Shown in pieces: positions 10,902 to 23,284 of a DNA stretch of 64,000 bases. The translations under genes and the position numbers were made by a program. The notes under the pieces were generated by a model. It worked only from the letters and a program-made list of their open reading frames with translations. It was not told the origin of the DNA and searched no databases. This DNA comes from Pseudophaeomoniella oleicola. Lineage: Eukaryota; Ascomycota; Eurotiomycetes; Phaeomoniellales; Phaeomoniellaceae. The DNA lies in contig QWDQ01000010.1 of the NCBI GenBank assembly GCA_003868215.1, positions 124,001-188,000 of the forward strand, in the 5' to 3' direction. The number at the start of each line of letters is the position of its first letter. Within the stretch, counting starts at the first letter, position 1.

Positions 10902-12179
10902 ATGTCGTCGGATCCGCTCCCATCGGTTGAGGTCTATCTGGCCTCGTCTACGAGGGTACACCAAGGCAGCGACTCGCTTCAGGATTTAGTCGATGCATTC
11001 TCGACGTTGGAACGAAAAGCACTCATTTCTCCATCGACGCTGACAGATCATGAACGTCGTCAATTGCTTGACCTCCCGAATGCCGAGGACGAGTCTAGGA
11101 ACATTCAACAAGTGAGCTCAAGATCGCGGGAAGATCTCTTATCCACTATGCTCTCTGAACCTCACATCCTCTCAGACGATGAACTCACGCTTTTGAAGCG
11201 CGGGTTCTGGTCTGCAGCGAGTACCAAGGGGAAATTGGAACGGGTAAAGAAACGGGCGAATGCGACGGCAGAAGCAACGGACCGAGTGTGGAAGGCTCGT
11301 GAACCTGCTTATCTCCCCAATGAATATCAATCACTGTACGGAGCTGCTTCAACAGAATCTTGGCGACGCCACACAGAACGCCGAGATAACATGCAAAGAA
11401 ATTCTGGCGGGCCTGATCCACCGGCTTGGATGCATTCTCTCAATCGACGACTGGAGGAGCGACCGGGCTTGCATGCATGGGGGTATGTTGCATTTCTGGA
11501 TGCAGAAGCGCAAGCTATGGACGAAGAACGCCGAGACCTCTTCGAAAGAAGGATTGAAGCCATGATCAGCCAAACCATGGACCAAAATGGAGCTTATAAA
11601 AGTTTACTGAATCAAAAATGGAAGCTTGCACTAATCAACGCACCACCAGGCGCATATGCTTCTCTGGAGCCAGATGCCGACCACTCGAAATTCCGTGAAG
11701 CGTTCCGTGATTTAATGGACAAAGACAAAGAATATACCATCTCTCAAGCACCCGATGTGCGCAGTGCCAAGGAGATCCTCGACGGCTGCCAAGGCATTCT
11801 CACCAACACCTTCCTCGTCATCAACAAGACCTGCGTCGATTCGATCCTCGAGCAAACCGGGTATCTGAACGACATGCGAATCCTCGCTTTCGAAGCCGAA
11901 TTTCCGAACCCGAACGAAACCTATCTCGACGACGGTTATCCAGGTTGGACATGGGTTCGTCTCGAGCAGATAATCGACGACTTCTACGCCGCACGCCTGC
12001 ATGGCAGTCCTGGAATGGATGTGATCTGGAAAGCAGCACAGGGGAGTAAACATCAGGCATTTGCCAGCTTGGACCCCGAGGAAGCTAAGATATGGACCAC
12101 CAGTACGAGTATGACTGGACATTCGCCCAAAAGTATTTTGGGCAAGAGGTATATGGACAGCGGTAATAGGCAACTGTAG
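10902..12179 (+). CDS. Unrecognised 425-aa protein
   Basis: Single open frame; the first ATG is at 10902 (the frame runs a little further upstream only through non-ATG codons). The protein is hydrophilic, has no signal peptide or membrane segment, and is rich in charged helical stretches (RRHTERRDNMQRN, DEERRDLFERRIEAM). Near the middle, LHAWGYVAFLD and, later, YPGWTWVRLEQIIDDFY recall a large family of uncharacterised fungal proteins with a WGY/F...FR-type motif, but I cannot name it. No catalytic motif is visible. The coding length and codon regularity argue for a real gene. The isolated position, with long noncoding flanks, gives no hint of role. Confidence 0.7.
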   Translation: MSSDPLPSVEVYLASSTRVHQGSDSLQDLVDAFSTLERKALISPSTLTDHERRQLLDLPNAEDESRNIQQVSSRSREDLLSTMLSEPHILSDDELTLLKRGFWSAASTKGKLERVKKRANATAEATDRVWKAREPAYLPNEYQSLYGAASTESWRRHTERRDNMQRNSGGPDPPAWMHSLNRRLEERPGLHAWGYVAFLDAEAQAMDEERRDLFERRIEAMISQTMDQNGAYKSLLNQKWKLALINAPPGAYASLEPDADHSKFREAFRDLMDKDKEYTISQAPDVRSAKEILDGCQGILTNTFLVINKTCVDSILEQTGYLNDMRILAFEAEFPNPNETYLDDGYPGWTWVRLEQIIDDFYAARLHGSPGMDVIWKAAQGSKHQAFASLDPEEAKIWTTSTSMTGHSPKSILGKRYMDSGNRQL

Positions 12180-13168
12180 CCCATCCGAGATCGATACGAA
12201 AGCTTGTCTCGTGATATATACCAAAACCTCGATGCCAAAAAAGAAAAAAAAAACGATTGCTGATCAAGTAACATCCCCTCCCAATCTGGACTCCAAACTC
12301 AAGTACCAATCTAGGTACATACCTAAGGTATCTAAACAACACTCAGTGGGTTTTAGGGGGGGGCGGGTCAGGATTTTTTCCACATTGCACTTCCAATGGA
12401 GAACATTGTATAACTTACATGTCATCCATCTATGGCCTTCCAACAACAATACCATCACCACCACCACCAAGATCCCGATTTGGGAAAAGAAAGGGTGTGG
12501 TCGTTATCTGCTCCGTGGAACAACAAATACGTTGCAAAGAGGGAAGTTCCAAAAGGGGACGTTCCAAAAGGAGAGATGACGGAATTGTTTAGAAAAATTG
12601 TTAAATTCGGTATGAGAATTCGCTCGCCCTTGGGCTGTTTCAAGTCGCTTCCGTAATCTATAATATCAAAAGGTAAACCAACATCAAGTGAAAATATCAG
12701 ACCCCAGCCCATGTAATCCTGGTCCTGTAACGCAAAGACCTGGCAGGGTTTGAGAGACTCGATTCGTAATCGAATACCACTTCCATAACAGTAGCAGAAC
12801 AAGTAGTAGGTTGGCGCAGAAAGGTGATATGGCAAACCAAAACATCGACCGCCCGCCCGTATAATGCCCTTTCCCGGAAATTTGAAGGATAAACCTAGAC
12901 GGATCCGTAAACGCCAATTCCATGCAATTCGAAATGGCCATTCCGCTTCCTCCAATGAGAGAAGATAACAACTCGAGTATATCAGGCTGTGAAGTTGTCC
13001 TAGGCGGATGTCCGATACCTTCTCTTGATCAAACATGACCTTCCAGTCTCTGTCCGAATGTAAAAGATCGACCGTTCCCATGGCAAAGGCAAGCATAACA
13101 TCAAGTATGACCGGTAAGGAATAAACGCCGTCCAACTCAAGACCCCATTCAAGACTCGGCTAATTCAT
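12180..13168. other. Tail-to-tail intergenic region
   Basis: Lies between the 3' ends of the 425-aa gene and the GH76 gene. A long minus-strand frame (12455 to about 13150) exists but has no ATG near its start and no domain I recognise. A short G-rich run sits near 12354-12364. Confidence 0.5.
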
Positions 13169-14971
13169 TCAATCCAAGATCATGAACATGCATGCTGCCG
13201 CTGTACTGACGCACACCAAAATGGTCAGTATGGCTGCTCCAGCTTTATCCTTGGTTGTGATTGCATTTGTAGCGGAACTAGGACCGCCGGAACCTCCTTC
13301 GTCTGCCGGGGTTGTGGTCTCACTGCTGGCATTTGTCTTTGACGTGCCACCAGTATTAGCGCTAAGCGGTGCCATCGAAGGTGCCATCAGCTGCGTCCCA
13401 ATGACAGACATGGCCGCCATTTGTTGACCGACGCCTGATGAACCATCCCAAGTAGTGGAGTACCATCTTCGGCCGCACATTCTCTGATTTTGGCCGCCAA
13501 CACATTGCCCGGCTGCGCCCATAGACGAATTGTACAACTTTGGTTGGATTTCGGCGGCTGTCGCAGGCACCAATTGAGACGCAACGGCAAGCCACCGCGA
13601 TAAATACGCTTTGAACGACGATTGATCGTTATTGCATTTGCCGCTGATTTCGCATTCGATCTCGGACATGACATTAGCGCCATATTCTGCAGGGAAATAT
13701 GATGAGACTGCTCCATTTACAAGGCCCTGAACTCGAGTGAGCCACGTGGGGCTGCCATTTGTCTATATATCAGTTAGCCTGGATAAACCCTGTCCCTGGA
13801 ACGCAGTAAACCTACGTAATTGTACATGTAAGCGGCGCCAGAGATCATGGTACCTGCGTTGTAGGTCCACAAGAAATGGTCGACGTCGGAGCAATTGTTA
13901 TTTGCATCGGTATTGTCCCAGACAGTGATTGCGTCGTTAGCCTGGGTCAACAAAGGCGACGAAGCCATCCAATCATACATCTATTCGGAAGTCAGCCTGC
14001 CGTGAGCCATGGATGGGTTCATCGTCATCTTCACCTACCCTTTCCGCCCAATCCCCGTAAGTACTGTTCCCAGTGTATCGCGCCAGACGAGCAGCCAATT
14101 GGAAGAAACCACCGTTGGAAATAGAGTTCTTCAGGTTGTAACCATTTCCAAAAGAATAGACCTGCCATCTAATACCTCCTCCACAAGTAGCACTGTCCCA
14201 TTCTGAAGCCTGGAAATTGAACACAGCATCTGCTAGAGAGAGCCAAGACGGGTCATCCGAAGAAGGTTCCGGGAAATTGGCTTCGGCAGCGTCCATTGCT
14301 GAGAAAGCCCAGAATACTTGATCGTCATTTCCCTAGATCGTCTGTCAGTCAAAGTGTGAATGACATGACCAATTCTTCAAACCCACCATGTCGGAACTCT
14401 GATTCGCAGGGTTGTAATTGTTATGATCACCTCTCTGAAATTGTAATGCTTGGCTCACTACGTCGTTGTAGGAAGTGTCGCCAGTATATTGCCAATAATT
14501 GATCTGTCAGATAGTTAGTACAACCGCGCCTGTTCACTTGGGTATCGCCACGTACCAGCGAACCAAACATGGCACCAGCTTCCCACCAGCTATACTCGAT
14601 GGTCAGCATATCCGCGATGAGTTCCTGTAGAGCGCAAATAGCATACTAGTAACATTGTGGTAGACCACAAGGACCTAAGATTTGTCAGCGTCCTGTGTTA
14701 TCTATTGACTGTGAGATTGCACATACCGGGCAGCAAACCTGGTGTTTGTCCAGTTTGGTTCCCGGAATAATAGGTCATCATATCATACGCAAGCGTTGAT
14801 AATACCGACTTAACATTATCTGCAAGAGAGACGGGTTAAGAGGCGAATCTTTCTGCTTAGGGGTTGAACGGCAATACCGGAATTCGAGAGATCCAATTCG
14901 ATCGCATTGACGGTGCTCGCTGCTGCCAGCAGCAACGCCGATAACTTCGTAGAGACGCTTCGTAGTTTCAT
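13169..14971 (-). CDS. GH76 endo-mannanase-like GPI protein (DFG5/DCW1 family), eight exons
   Basis: Exons: 14878-14971, 14727-14819, 14647-14674, 14556-14589, 14387-14503, 14039-14332, 13816-13980, 13169-13762; 472 aa. The N-terminus ([19 protein letters not shown]) is a signal peptide. Family motifs follow in order: [45 protein letters not shown] (Asp125-Asp126, the paired catalytic acids), [24 protein letters not shown] and [17 protein letters not shown]. The tail is Ser/Thr/Gly-rich and ends in a hydrophobic stretch, as in GPI-anchored proteins. Members are thought to act on GPI mannan to link mannoproteins into the wall. Exons 3 and 4 are only 28 and 34 nt, but both are needed to give YYWWEAG. 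All key residues are present. Confidence 0.92.
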
Positions 14972-16493
14972 CGCGACGCTGACACAATGTATGTAGGGTG
15001 GTTTCGAAACGAACGGGTTGTGGCCGTGGCCATGCAGTTAATAGCAGGGTCTGGTTGCGCAGTCGAAGATTCGCCAGTAATTTTCGAAATATCGTGGAAT
15101 TTGCGAGAGAGTAGAAGACCGTGACCGTAAGAGATCGATGTCAAAGCGAGCGTGATTATTATGAGCGAGATGATGGTTGTAGATGGAAACAGGAGAGGCG
15201 GCGAAAATGAACTAAGTGAGCTGGAATGATGATGATGATGGGAATACAGATAGAGCCAGAACAAAGAACTGGGTTGGAGTTGGTTTCACTGGAAATAGGT
15301 ACATGAACTGTACGGTACGGGGGGATGTGTACGAAGTGAGGTAGGGTCTCTCCTAATTGAACCAGCGATTTAGGTATTAATGTTAAGTTATTACCAGGAA
15401 ACCGAAGTCTAAATTTGGGGGTTCAATAGGGACGCAGGGAAAGGCGACTTTGAATTGAAGGGGGGGCGAGGGGAGTTAGATTAACTCAGACAAAGCGGGA
15501 GATGCTAAAGTATGGATAAGTTACCTATCGACTGAGTTGATTTCTCTGCTTCTACTAACTTATGTACTACGTAGTATTCGAATTGGCTGGGGTTTAGAGC
15601 ATGACGACTCGACTAAATCTCCATGCCTACTACTACATGTAGGAACGATCAACCAAGCTGATAAGTCAATCATGGTTAGCAAGACAATCAATACTGATAA
15701 TGCCTCACTCACCCGTCTATCAGCAGTCCCAAATCCGATCGTCTTAGTGGCTGCCATGGGCGACTCCTGCGACAACAACCTCCCGCGTACGGAGTACTAT
15801 GTAAAGAGTCAGCAGGCTGACCTCTATCTTCGTATACGGTAAAAAGGCACTGGTTTGAAACCTGGCACGCGCTCTTTGCGATCTTGTTTCCCGGTCACTT
15901 TAACCGCCAGCCGCCCGCAATACGAGCGACCTCATTCATCATCAAACTCGTTCAGGACTTTTGTTGCGCGAAACGTTCTCTTCTTGGTGGGGCGTTGTAA
16001 GGGACCTGCATTCCTCTTGATCTACACCTAGACCACGCCAAAAAGAACAAGCTTCCTGTCAACCCCATCAAAAGATCTTGCTTCTTCTCTTGATGCCTTA
16101 TTTCCATGCTTGTTACTTCTGAAAGGGCTCGGATGGCCTTGGGCGTCTTGTCTCATCTTGACCTCAGCTGGTCATCTGGTGTCTTGAGGCTGCAATAGAT
16201 CTGCAAGCACTATCTATATGCAGGACGCTGAGGCCTGCAGATGTAGATAATCTTTGGTAGTTAAAGTCGAAGAGCATAAATCTAATCCACTCATTGTACT
16301 TCCCGTAGCACCGTAGTAGATTATGGGTAGCAGAGAACGAATGGTCTGGCAATCCTCCTCCACCATGAAACGTAATGACACCGCCGACCCATTGCCTGCC
16401 TAGCTGGTGCCTACCATGTACTCCGGACTTCATACTACTGGCGGTGCTGAATGCAACATCCGAAAGACCTTGAATATCTAAGAGAATCCAATC
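14972..16493. other. Upstream region of the GH76 gene
   Basis: Holds the GH76 promoter and one exact TACTACGTAGTA palindrome at 15565-15576. There is a GATGATGATG run near 15228. No convincing gene is visible. Confidence 0.5.
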
Positions 16494-16790
16494 ATGAGCG
16501 GACGTTCTTCCTCAGGAGGCTCTCAGATCCGTCCTTACAACCCTGTGAGTCCCATTCTGGAGAAAGTGCATTACCGAGATTGCCTCTTAAACACAGCCAC
16601 GATTGTTTCCAGTCTGTAAACGAATCTGAACCCCAGAGCGGAGCAACTTGCCAGGGTATGATCACTAGGTGTCATTACCTAACTACGTGTTCTCATAATT
16701 ATTTTACATCCCCATGCTCTTCAAGAAATCCCAACCGACATCGCGCAGGCTATAAAGTACAGATGTACAGATCGAAGAAAGTACAAATGA
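16494..16790 (+). CDS. Possible small spliced gene, 52 aa
   Basis: ATG at 16494; exons 16494-16544, 16613-16655 and 16726-16790 would join in frame (159 nt) using donors gtgagt and gtatga and acceptors ttccag and ttcaag. The product begins MSGRSSSGGSQIRPYNP and ends IKYRCTDRRKYK; I do not recognise it. Support is only the in-frame joining and the good splice signals, so it could be chance. It converges on another weak candidate on the minus strand, 47 bp away. Confidence 0.25.
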
Positions 16791-16837
16791 GAATAACCAC
16801 CAACGCCAGTCGCAGAAGTTCCAAAAATTATTCTCTT

Positions 16838-17040
16838 TCAGTATTTGATAGAGGACCACCATTCGGAAGGCTCCTCAACCACCGGCGACGGCTGGCCCTT
16901 CGTCCCGCCAATGATGTCTTGCTTAGGACCGGTCGTCGTGGTCGTCCATGCAGTAATGTCGCGATGACTAGGTGAAGCCAGTAAGAAATCACCAACAGCG
17001 GTAGCTACTCCGAGTTCAAAGGAGGTTGAGATAACTGCAT
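16838..17040 (-). CDS. Possible 3' exon of an unrecognised minus-strand gene
   Basis: An open frame reads from an acceptor-like tgcag near 17036 to TGA at 16838-16840, giving about 66 residues such as ELGVATAVGDFLLASP and VVEEPSEWWSSIKY. The composition looks protein-like, but no ATG exon could be placed in the 260 bp before the G-alpha stop codon. It may equally be a remnant or a chance frame. Confidence 0.2.
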
Positions 17041-17300
17041 TGGATTACGTGGCAGGGTAGATGAAACAAGTCATTGGTGTACATCTCTGGAGATTCTCGT
17101 GATGCACTAGCCTAGATCGGAAGAGTGGTGTGTTGCAATCTTGCGCAAAGTCGAACTATCCATGCATCCAGAAATGGAAATCGTGCCAGCGTTTTGATAT
17201 GCGCAGAATGTTACTGCATAATCGTTCAGTTGGCGATAAGTCGAGACATGCCTCGTTGCTGTGAGGAATAAAGTGAACATCGTCTACTCGGAAAGAGTGA

Positions 17301-18572
17301 TCATAGAATAAGGTTGTTGAGGTTCTTTTGGATGATCATATCCTGGACGCTCTCCATGGTCGCCTTGAGAAGGGTGGTATCGGTGGCATTGGTATAGTGA
17401 ATATAAATCTCTCGCTCGACATTGCGATTTATACCTCGGAATCGTTCAGCAAAGAAGTTTTTCGCTGCTTCCTCGTCATTGCTTTTCCCTCTGTAATCTG
17501 GAAAGTGGGTTGAGATTGGCGACTTCCCAAGCTTCTCCCTGAACAAGTCGATTTTGTTCAGGAATAAGATGATCGGTTTTCTCTTGAACCATTCACCGTT
17601 TACCAAGGACTCGAACAACATCATGGATTCGTGCATTTGATTCTATCACCGTCAGCTGAGCAGTCTCATCGATCATGGGCGAGGAACATACGGCATTTTG
17701 ATCCTCCACGAGACACTGGTCATAGCCCGAGAGCGCCACCATGAACAGTAAGCATTGAACGCCTTCGAAACAGTGTATCCATTTCTTCCGTTCTGATCGC
17801 TGACCACCAACGTCCATCATTCTGAAATTGAGGTGACCGAGTTCGAAGAGCGTCTCGGTAATACCTGTCGTTCGGAGTCGTGCATGGAGCATATCTTGGT
17901 CATCTGGGAGCCATCCAGGAGTGAACATTTTGTCAATGCCTTGAAAGTAGCTGTCGTACAAGTCAATAACGATCAGCCTCGGGACAATGAACTTACAAAT
18001 TCAAGTTGTCGTGTAGAGCAAACTCATGCCCCTTGGCTACAGCCTGCTGGACACCGGAGTCCCCCCACATGGCTTTCATAGCATCGCGCACCTTCAAGTT
18101 GCTGAACGCTTCCTGCGATTCAACGGAGTCTTCGGTACTTTCAATCACCTCGGCATGTTCCTAGAACTGTGTTAGTTGCATTGAATATTAGAGACCAAGA
18201 AGGCTGACCTTAGTCTTCTCATCTCCATAATCGAAGCTTTCCGAATTCATGATGTCCAAGAGGACCTTGAATGCGACCACCATGTTAGAATAGATCACGG
18301 TCTTGTTTTCCCGTCTCTCTTCGTCCAAAAAGCCTCCGGCGTGTATTATACGCATCTGTTTGATGATTGTTGACTTTCCGGACTCGCCAGCACCTTGACT
18401 GGAGTATTAGATCATGCTCCTTTTGAATTCTCTAGCTTTACTCACCCAGTAACAAGATCTTGACCGTTCTCGCATCTACTTTCTTATCCTGACGAATCAT
18501 CTTTTCAATTTTAGCATTTTGTGCTGCAGCCTCCTTCTCATCCACCGCGCCTTTGGAGGGTCCGCAACCCAT
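17301..18572 (-). CDS. Heterotrimeric G protein alpha subunit, five exons
   Basis: Exons: 18446-18572, 18209-18393, 17997-18160, 17692-17950, 17301-17642; 358 aa. MGC at the start predicts N-myristoylation at Gly2 and palmitoylation at Cys3, so it is membrane-attached. GTPase motifs: GAGESGKST (P-loop, residues 43-51), RTTGITET (switch I with the catalytic Arg), [12 protein letters not shown] (switch II with catalytic Gln), FLNKIDLF (NKxD) and YTNATDTT in place of the usual TCAT. It relays signals from a seven-transmembrane receptor to cAMP or MAP kinase pathways. It ends NNLIL, lacks the Cys four residues from the end that pertussis toxin modifies, and its N-terminus does not resemble what I remember of fungal groups I or III. 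I cannot assign the group with confidence. Confidence 0.93.
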
Positions 18573-21500
18573 GTTGCAGAGTTTTTATCTTGTTCCGTGA
18601 GTGAATGCCAAGACGTGTCTGCCCATGTAGATGAAGTTTCGCGGACTCCGGTGTTTCACTGGTCTCTTCCTCTCTTTTGAGACAAGAAGAATGACAGGAT
18701 TGTGATAGTCTCGCGAAGCCTGCAATTGGGGTGTAATCTCGGGATCAGTGTTCGTGAGAGAAGAAGTGTGCGTTAAGCGGCAGGCTGTGTGAAAACACCA
18801 AGCGCTTTTCGGCGGGGATCTCTAAGCGGAAGCGAAGGCTATGCTATCATGTCTGTCAGACATGAAATCCTCGAGCACTTGTTCCGTCTGAGAAGATCAG
18901 TCCTGATATGTCTGGTGGAAGATGATTGGTACCGAGCAAATGATCGCTAGTCGGTCCCAGTGTCCAAGCTGCAGTTGTACAAGCGAGTATAGCAATTCGT
19001 ATGTCGACACGAAAGGTCGGGTAATGAGCGACTGACAGCGAAGGTCGTGAAGGGTCGTTTGTAGCTGTACGTGGCGGGGTCCTATCGAGTGCAATATACC
19101 TATAGCGGGTGGAAAGGACGTGGTGGCTCTGTGAGATAAAGCTCGGCAGGTCCGATAAAACCTAGGACCAATGTAATAAGAGACGTCGCTGAATTACTAG
19201 ACACAATATACACTATACAACAGACAAAGCGAGACAGACAGAGGAAGAGCGCCGCAGGATAGTGATGTGAAGCTCAGAAATATTGGCGAGATGCAATCGG
19301 AGGTGTAAAATCTTGGAGTAAGTGGGAGGTATCATTCGCCATTGTACCATAGTACAGCATATCACATGGTAACTAGCTCCGCGAGAGAGGTTAAGGTCGG
19401 TCAGGTACAGTACTACTACCTAGGGTCGTTCGGTAGGGCCCAGCAGGTTTAGGGGTGGCGAGGTGGTGCTAAGCAAAAACCCTAGAAGACCTAGGAACCC
19501 CGGGCGAAACCCAAGCGGTATAGTGGATCAGGGGTTTACCACAGTTAACAAATTGATTGGTTTTCGGGTAAGTAGAGACGATCTTCCTTTGACTACCTGA
19601 CTACGTTTCATCCTAGATCTTCTCATATCAAACGCCGCCCTGGGACCTACCGTTGTACAGTCGACCAGAGCTGGGAATGAGCGGGCTGAGATAAGGTAAG
19701 GTAAAGTAAGGTAAGGGATAGAATACTAATTACCTTACGTTGGGACAGCCAATGCTCTATGCTTCAAAGCATCTCCTAGCTGTCCGCCGGGTATGTGTTT
19801 GTATCACCAAATACACTGATCAGCAATGACCACCGGCTGTTCTTCGCTCACTTTGGGAAACACAGTACTTACATGGCGCTCATAAATGTCCCGTACCAGT
19901 TCTACAGTACACCTCCCTAGAGCCTTTGAACTCGTCGGCATCGCAAGCAAAAGGAGCCAGAAGTTCCATTGAATACCTAGCTATCATGTACGACGTTGTA
20001 AATACTGTAGGTACTATGTAGTTCTAGTGTGTCAAGAGATGTCCACCTTTCCCAACCCCCACCACCAGACTAATGTTGATGGTGCCCACTGTTGGGACAT
20101 GGTACATAGTATGCATACCGTGGAGTCGTACAGGGACACGCGCCTACAGGGATACTGTGCAGGAAGAGAGAAGACTGCATCTGCTGTAAGTTAATGATTA
20201 CATACCTAGATACTCTTATACAGTAGTGATACGTACCTAGACGACTCCCTACTAGGTACCTACCCTACGTAGTACAGCAGATGGACGGTGCTGCACCTTG
20301 GTACTTTATTATATTGCTGTCATGTCTGTAACCGAGAGCCGACCTCGCAATACTCAACCTTCCTTGACAGAGCTTCGTACTATGTAGTATTAGGTAGTGC
20401 TGCAATATGGGTATGTTTTCCCCCCCTATCGACTTCATGATCAGTTTCGAATGTCCACTAAAAGAGACGCTTCTGCATCGGCATTTACGGACCGGACAAT
20501 ACTATTATGGTACAATACAGTATTTCCATACCACGTGCAGCTTACCCCTTTTGGAGATCGACAGCCACATTTCCTGGTGCAGTAACCAAACCCGCAAGCA
20601 CGTTTTTCTTCCCGTCCTCCCGATATGTCACCCAATAAGGTATCTCCTTATCCTCTTTGTAACTTACTCGTATGGTGTTCCCTTTCAATTAGCTTGTTGG
20701 AGGTGTTCCGTGAAGAAGAATTGCAAGCCTCAGCCTGTGTTCGTCGTAACAACCAAAAAGTAGTAAGTTACGGAAAAATAAAAGTATGTAAAAAAGTTGA
20801 TCGAGTGATCTGCACACTAGCTGCCTACCTGGTACCTACCTGGTACTTCGCCAGATTCTGTCTTGCGCTTCGCGTCGAAAAGCCCAAAGCTCGTGTCGTT
20901 GTAACTCTCCACCACCGGCAAGCTGACCCGTAAAGAGCAGATCTTCATACTTTGAACGGCGAGATGCCATAATTGTCCTAGAAATTGCGGACAAACGTGA
21001 CCTAGGAGGAGCTTCGGACGGGTCCATGTAATCACCATGTTGAGGACTGAGGGCTCGAGGGCTGGACCGCAGTTTGAACTCTCTTGTGGGACGCCTTGGC
21101 CTTTCGACTCCGCTAACGGCCCGTTGACAGTTTTACTATCTTGTAGCAACACCAAGTCCGTCCGACTCCTGTTGAAAATGGGGAGAATTCTGTTGGCCAG
21201 GATCTGATCTATTCATGGTGATTCGAGATACTGCAGCTAGACATGTCAACATCTGATTTAGTACCTTTCACAAGAAAGAGTGATCGTCAGGTTGTTGATA
21301 TGAATAGTCTCGCTGTCAGAAAGGCCCCAACCACAGTCCAAAGATGTGTTATCATGTGTCTTGGTGTTGTAGTTGCTGCTGGACGAAAAGGTACCCAGCG
21401 TGCCAAGAAACCTCCCCTGTCACATGAGAATAAAAGGCGTTGTCCAAGACATCCACTTTAATCAAACCAATTCTCTGGTGAGGTTGAACGCGGTTGGGAA

Positions 21501-23284
21501 GATAGGTCCTTAGTCCTAGGCTGAAGCGCTTGTTGCGAACAGTAAGAGCGTCATTCGTCGGATCGCTAGACTGTGAATCAGTAGTCTTTGCTGCTCATGG
21601 CTAAGTCGAGTCCATCAGAAGTAGCCTCCGAGCAGCTCCTCTTCATTCTTGGAAAGCGAACCCTAGTGCTTTAATATTGTTACTCATCATCTACTGTAAT
21701 TATAGTAAGATGGCCTGGACAACTCAGATAATTAGATCCGGCAGTGGAATATTCCCGCTGGCACATATCTCGGCGTTCTCTGCTGAAGCTACATACCTAG
21801 GCTCGTACACAGAGGCCATCAGACTCAAGTTAGCAGCATGTGTGCTTTAGGGTTGTCCATGACGACGGACGTGTTTTCACGGTGGATGAGGCTGTCTGGC
21901 TTGGTTGTTAGCAAGCCTGAATCAACCTCCACGGCGCCTGTCATACTTGCCTGAATACGGCGTATACCACTAGTGTGCGACATAGATCTTTGGAGTAATA
22001 GTTTGCGGTTTGATACCTTGTCTCCAGCTATCTTAGTCTCAGACATGTAGGAGCTATGCTTCGTGGAACGTCGAAGTTCATCTCAGCCTGTCATAGAGAG
22101 GACACTGTTGATGTTTTCCACATCTGTGAATGATGGTAGTCGTTATAGCCATCTTGACGCCATTGAATTCGAATACCTCGTGAAGGAAGGGTTGTAATAT
22201 TGATGCCACATCTGAGCAGCTAGAGATCAGCAAATTCTCCGGATGGTCGATCAACGAGGTGACAAAAAGGCCTGAGGGTTTGAAGAGCAAGCCCATCCTC
22301 AGAGTGCCCGATCATCGTTCCCTGCGCGCCTGACGGGGAATAAATATTATATGCAAATTGCTTGTGCGAAATGACTGCCGTCTGGCTGTGGGTGGCCTTA
22401 TGTACATGCATGAGCCTATCTCAAGTTAGGTATATCCCGTACTTTAGCCTATTTCATCGATTTCTTCCCTCCAGTGTAAACCAGGATGTTGTTATGTTAG
22501 GACAGAAAGTGGAAGTCGAATCAGCACGGGGGCGGGGTACTGGGATATAGAAATTGACTGCCAATTCCGACGATGCTGTCCACACCATACAATGCCCAAT
22601 CATTACGAACGCCGACCACCGTTCGTGGGATTGCGAAGATTCCCTGCTCTCCTCAAAAGCACGTAAGCATGAACTAGCTCTCCATTGCATATATGTCGTC
22701 GCGGTCGATGCTCACATTTCGGATAAGGTGGCAGCGGAATGCCTTGCACTAGAAGCGTCTTCACTCGCTTATAATCATGCCTTCATTGGAGGAGGGTCTT
22801 GTTCAGCTTATCCGCAGCCACGCTGTGAAGCACCACCGTTATACCCGCTCCAGAATCTCATTCCGCGCTTACTGCTTTACCTTCAGAGAAGTCCACTTAT
22901 CACCATGTGAGTAAGGCTGTGCCTCGTAGGCCGTTGACAATCCGTGGGGCTCGATGCCTTCGCGAGAACTTTCGTCCTGCCTTTCGACACTCGGTTACAC
23001 TTGTACACTTGCGAGAGTAGATGCAGCCTGAGGTTGCAGTCTCCTTGTTCCGTTACTATATCGCCAATTGACGGCATCTGGCCCCCAGTCTAGTCATATA
23101 CATGTGAAACGACCCAGCAGTAAACGATGTGCTGCCGCCATGGTAGTATTTGTGCGAGAGGGTTATTGGTTCCTCATGCAATATAAAAGCTCCCTATTTT
23201 CGGTCCTCTTGCCTTACCTCAAGTTGCCTGAAGTTCTTCCTACCTTTCGGCGCTTTGCATGTCCTTCTCTACGCCTTCCACATT
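18573..23284. other. Gene-poor 4.7-kb region
   Basis: Contains the promoters of the G-alpha gene (left end) and the bZIP gene (right end). I see GGTAA-type repeats (about 19694-19720), many short TACCTAGGTA- and TACGTAGTAC-like palindromic words, and only short open frames without recognisable products. Confidence 0.5.
23182..23189 (+). promoter_or_regulatory. TATA box (TATAAAAG) of the bZIP gene
   Basis: Good match to the TATA consensus, 96 bp upstream of the ATG and followed by a pyrimidine-rich stretch. Assigned from sequence and position only. Confidence 0.45.

Noticed and set aside
12455-13135. 226-codon minus-strand open frame between the 425-aa and GH76 genes
   Set aside because: It starts at TTG with a stop shortly upstream, shows no domain, and ends in low-complexity repeats; probably a chance long frame.
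20836-21027. Minus-strand ATG frame of 63 codons with charged, helical look
   Set aside because: Isolated in gene-poor DNA, no motif, and attempts to extend it by splicing gave nothing sensible.
22554-22910. 118-codon plus-strand frame upstream of the bZIP gene
   Set aside because: Begins at TTG, no ATG in a sensible place, no domain.
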